From Variovorax sp. 679 (GTDB lineage: Bacteria > Pseudomonadota > Gammaproteobacteria > Burkholderiales > Burkholderiaceae_C): a stretch of DNA of 64,000 bases. Location: assembly GCF_003952185.1 (NCBI RefSeq), contig NZ_RXFS01000014.1:62001-126000 (forward strand). The letters run 5' to 3'. The position numbers were made by a program, and so were the translations under genes. A model generated the notes under the pieces. The model did no database searches. It was not told where the DNA came from and saw only the letters and a list, made by a program, of their open reading frames with translations. Below are positions 62,742-64,000 of this stretch, in pieces (positions within the stretch are counted from its first letter, which is position 1; each line of letters starts with the position of its first letter).

Positions 62742-63521
62742 ATGACCACCGCCACCTACGCCAAGGAACACATCACGCCGCCCTCGCGCCTGCTGCTGCT
62801 GGCCGAAGCCCGTGCGCTATGGGAGACCGGTGCCGGCCTCGCCATGTGGCCGCTGCTGCAGCTCACGCCGCGCGGCGACGGGCATCCGGTGTTGGTGCTG
62901 CCGGGCCTCGTGGCGGGCGACGGCTCCACGCTGCTGCTGCGCCGCTACCTCTGCAGCCGCGGCTACGACGCCCACGGCTGGGGCCAGGGCCGCAACTTCG
63001 GCCCGCGCGAAGGCGTGGAAGACGGCATGGTCGAGCTGCTGAAGAGCCTGCACGACAGCAGCGGCCAGAAGGTCAGCGTCATCGGCTGGAGCCTGGGCGG
63101 TGTGTATGCGCGGATGCTGGCGTCTTCCTACTCGCACATGATCCGCAACGTCATCACGCTGGGCAGCCCCTTCTCGGGCAGCCCGCGCGCCACCAACGCA
63201 TGGCGCGTGTACGAGGGCGTGAGCGGCCAGAGCTCGCACGACCCGCGCCGCATGAAGTTCGTGCAGCCCACGCCGCCCGTGCCGACCACATCGATCTTCA
63301 GCCGCACCGACGGCGTCGTCGCATGGCGCTGCAGCATCGAGAAGACGGGCCCGCAGTCGGAGAACATCGAAGTCATCGCCAGCCACCTGGGGCTGGGGGC
63401 GCACCCGGCGGTGCTCTATGCGTTGGCGGACCGGCTGGCGCAGCCTGAAGGGGAGTGGAAGCCGTTCAACCGCGGGGTGCTGGGGCCGCTGGTGTATCCG
63501 GATCCGGATCGGGACGCCTGA
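62742..63521 (+). CDS. Alpha/beta hydrolase (esterase/lipase-like)
   Basis: This 259-residue hydrolase shows HPVLVLPGLVAGDGSTLLLRRYL, the nucleophile motif VIGWSLGGVYARMLA, TLGSPFSG and a C-terminal His in IASHLGLG. It is of the PGAP1/lipase-like type. It may hydrolyse a neutral lipid made by the WS/DGAT; that is inference from position. AAAGGAG precedes ATG 62742. Confidence 0.85.
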   Translation: MTTATYAKEHITPPSRLLLLAEARALWETGAGLAMWPLLQLTPRGDGHPVLVLPGLVAGDGSTLLLRRYLCSRGYDAHGWGQGRNFGPREGVEDGMVELLKSLHDSSGQKVSVIGWSLGGVYARMLASSYSHMIRNVITLGSPFSGSPRATNAWRVYEGVSGQSSHDPRRMKFVQPTPPVPTTSIFSRTDGVVAWRCSIEKTGPQSENIEVIASHLGLGAHPAVLYALADRLAQPEGEWKPFNRGVLGPLVYPDPDRDA

Positions 63522-63549
63522 CAAGACCTGGCTGGTGGTTCTTGTCAGG
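63517..63549. terminator. Hairpin at the end of the hydrolase gene
   Basis: A perfect 10-bp inverted repeat (CCTGACAAGA/TCTTGTCAGG, 13-base loop) includes the stop codon. No T-run follows, so it may stabilise the 3' end or act as a weak terminator. Confidence 0.45.
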
Positions 63550-63578
63550 TCCGGGACGTGCGGCCAATGACTGCGCTG

Positions 63579-64000
63579 TCACGTGCTGGCTGAATTGCCA
63601 TTGGGCTCAAAGATCACGTAGCGGTCGTTCAAATCCAGTTCCTCTGCATCCACTTCAACCTTGGTCATCGATCCTGCCGTTGACACGAGGACGAACGCGT
63701 ACGGATCCTGGCTTTCGTCATCCGCCAGCAGCAGTCGGACCTGAAGCAGTTTCGCCAGGCGACTGGCACCATCCAGAATGCCGCCCTCGGGGATGGGGAT
63801 CGTCAGATAGATAGAAATGATCTGGGAGAACGCTTCTCCTGATCGCGAATCGACCAGGCACGTAGCAGGATCGTCACTTCTCATCTCGGTGATGTCGTGC
63901 ACCACCTTCACGGAGTCGTGATCGACCTCAAGGACGGTCGATAGGCCGCGGCGCAGGGGTTCAGCGCCAACATCCTGTTCCAGCGCAGCGTCAAACCAGA
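63579..64000 (-). CDS. Hypothetical protein, 5' end beyond window
   Basis: A leftward frame is open from the window edge to TGA at 63579-63581, giving 140 visible residues (e.g. STVLEVDHDSVKVVHDITEM, EAFSQIISIYLTIPIPEGGI, LADDESQDPYAFVLVSTAGS). An in-frame GTG at 63911 could start a 110-residue product, but coding character continues upstream of it. No motif, membrane segment or known family is recognised. Confidence 0.55.
   Translation of the reverse strand, partial: WFDAALEQDVGAEPLRRGLSTVLEVDHDSVKVVHDITEMRSDDPATCLVDSRSGEAFSQIISIYLTIPIPEGGILDGASRLAKLLQVRLLLADDESQDPYAFVLVSTAGSMTKVEVDAEELDLNDRYVIFEPNGNSAST

Overview
The window is a high-GC chromosomal segment whose gene content and codon use fit a Burkholderiales betaproteobacterium of the Comamonadaceae, most likely Variovorax or a close relative. 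That assignment rests on recognised families, the pilT/pilU/yggS and rsmI-yraN-diaA-dolP layouts and a Comamonadaceae-style intergenic repeat; no search was run.

Region 1 (1-9562) is a nitrogen-scavenging island. A complete rutABCDEF pyrimidine-degradation operon runs leftward from 9344 and converges on rutR. Divergent from rutR is a second leftward operon: a 2-oxoglutarate/Fe(II) oxygenase, a VOC protein, a BMP-type substrate-binding protein and an ABC ATPase cut by the window edge. Both operons begin with a sigma-54 -24/-12 promoter and carry a RutR-like palindrome, so I read them as one regulon for uptake and oxidation of pyrimidine-type compounds. No rutG permease is visible, and the ABC system may replace it.

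Region 2 (9562-19556) holds a small NTF2-like/YheT/unknown operon, a cytochrome c5-type protein, a tripartite RND efflux system (acrA-acrB-outer membrane factor) with divergent acrR and a well-conserved AcrR operator, and tRNA-Arg(CCG) with its terminator.

Region 3 (19560-25962) looks horizontally acquired. An AT-rich, origin-like intergenic stretch is followed by a type VI secretion module: VgrG, a multidomain LysM/CHAP-type peptidoglycan-targeting effector, and two diverged exported paralogues that are probably immunity proteins. Base composition falls sharply inside the effector's C-terminal domain.

Region 4 (26082-42563) is mostly housekeeping: a GST, a HAD-like protein, a LysR-kptA pair, rsmI divergent from yraN-diaA-dolP, a beta-hydroxyacid dehydrogenase, a MerR-MFS operon, pilU and pilT, yggS, an Lrp regulator, two small secreted proteins, glutamate dehydrogenase, a P-loop kinase and a lipoprotein.

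Region 5 (42611-52264) contains MarR-FUSC, then a long co-directional cluster of two RDD proteins, a SpoIIM-like protein, a membrane protein, DUF4129, DUF4350, a MoxR ATPase and DUF58. It ends with a DUF805 protein carrying a pilin-like C-terminus.

Region 6 (52261-64000) holds arginase, a sterol-desaturase-like protein coupled to an OmpR-type two-component system, a small secreted repeat protein and a prolyl oligopeptidase. It also holds a storage-lipid cluster: a wax ester synthase/DGAT, two granule-type proteins, a TetR regulator and an alpha/beta hydrolase. Three consecutive proteins there carry histone-H1-like Lys/Ala/Pro tails. A hypothetical gene is cut by the right edge.
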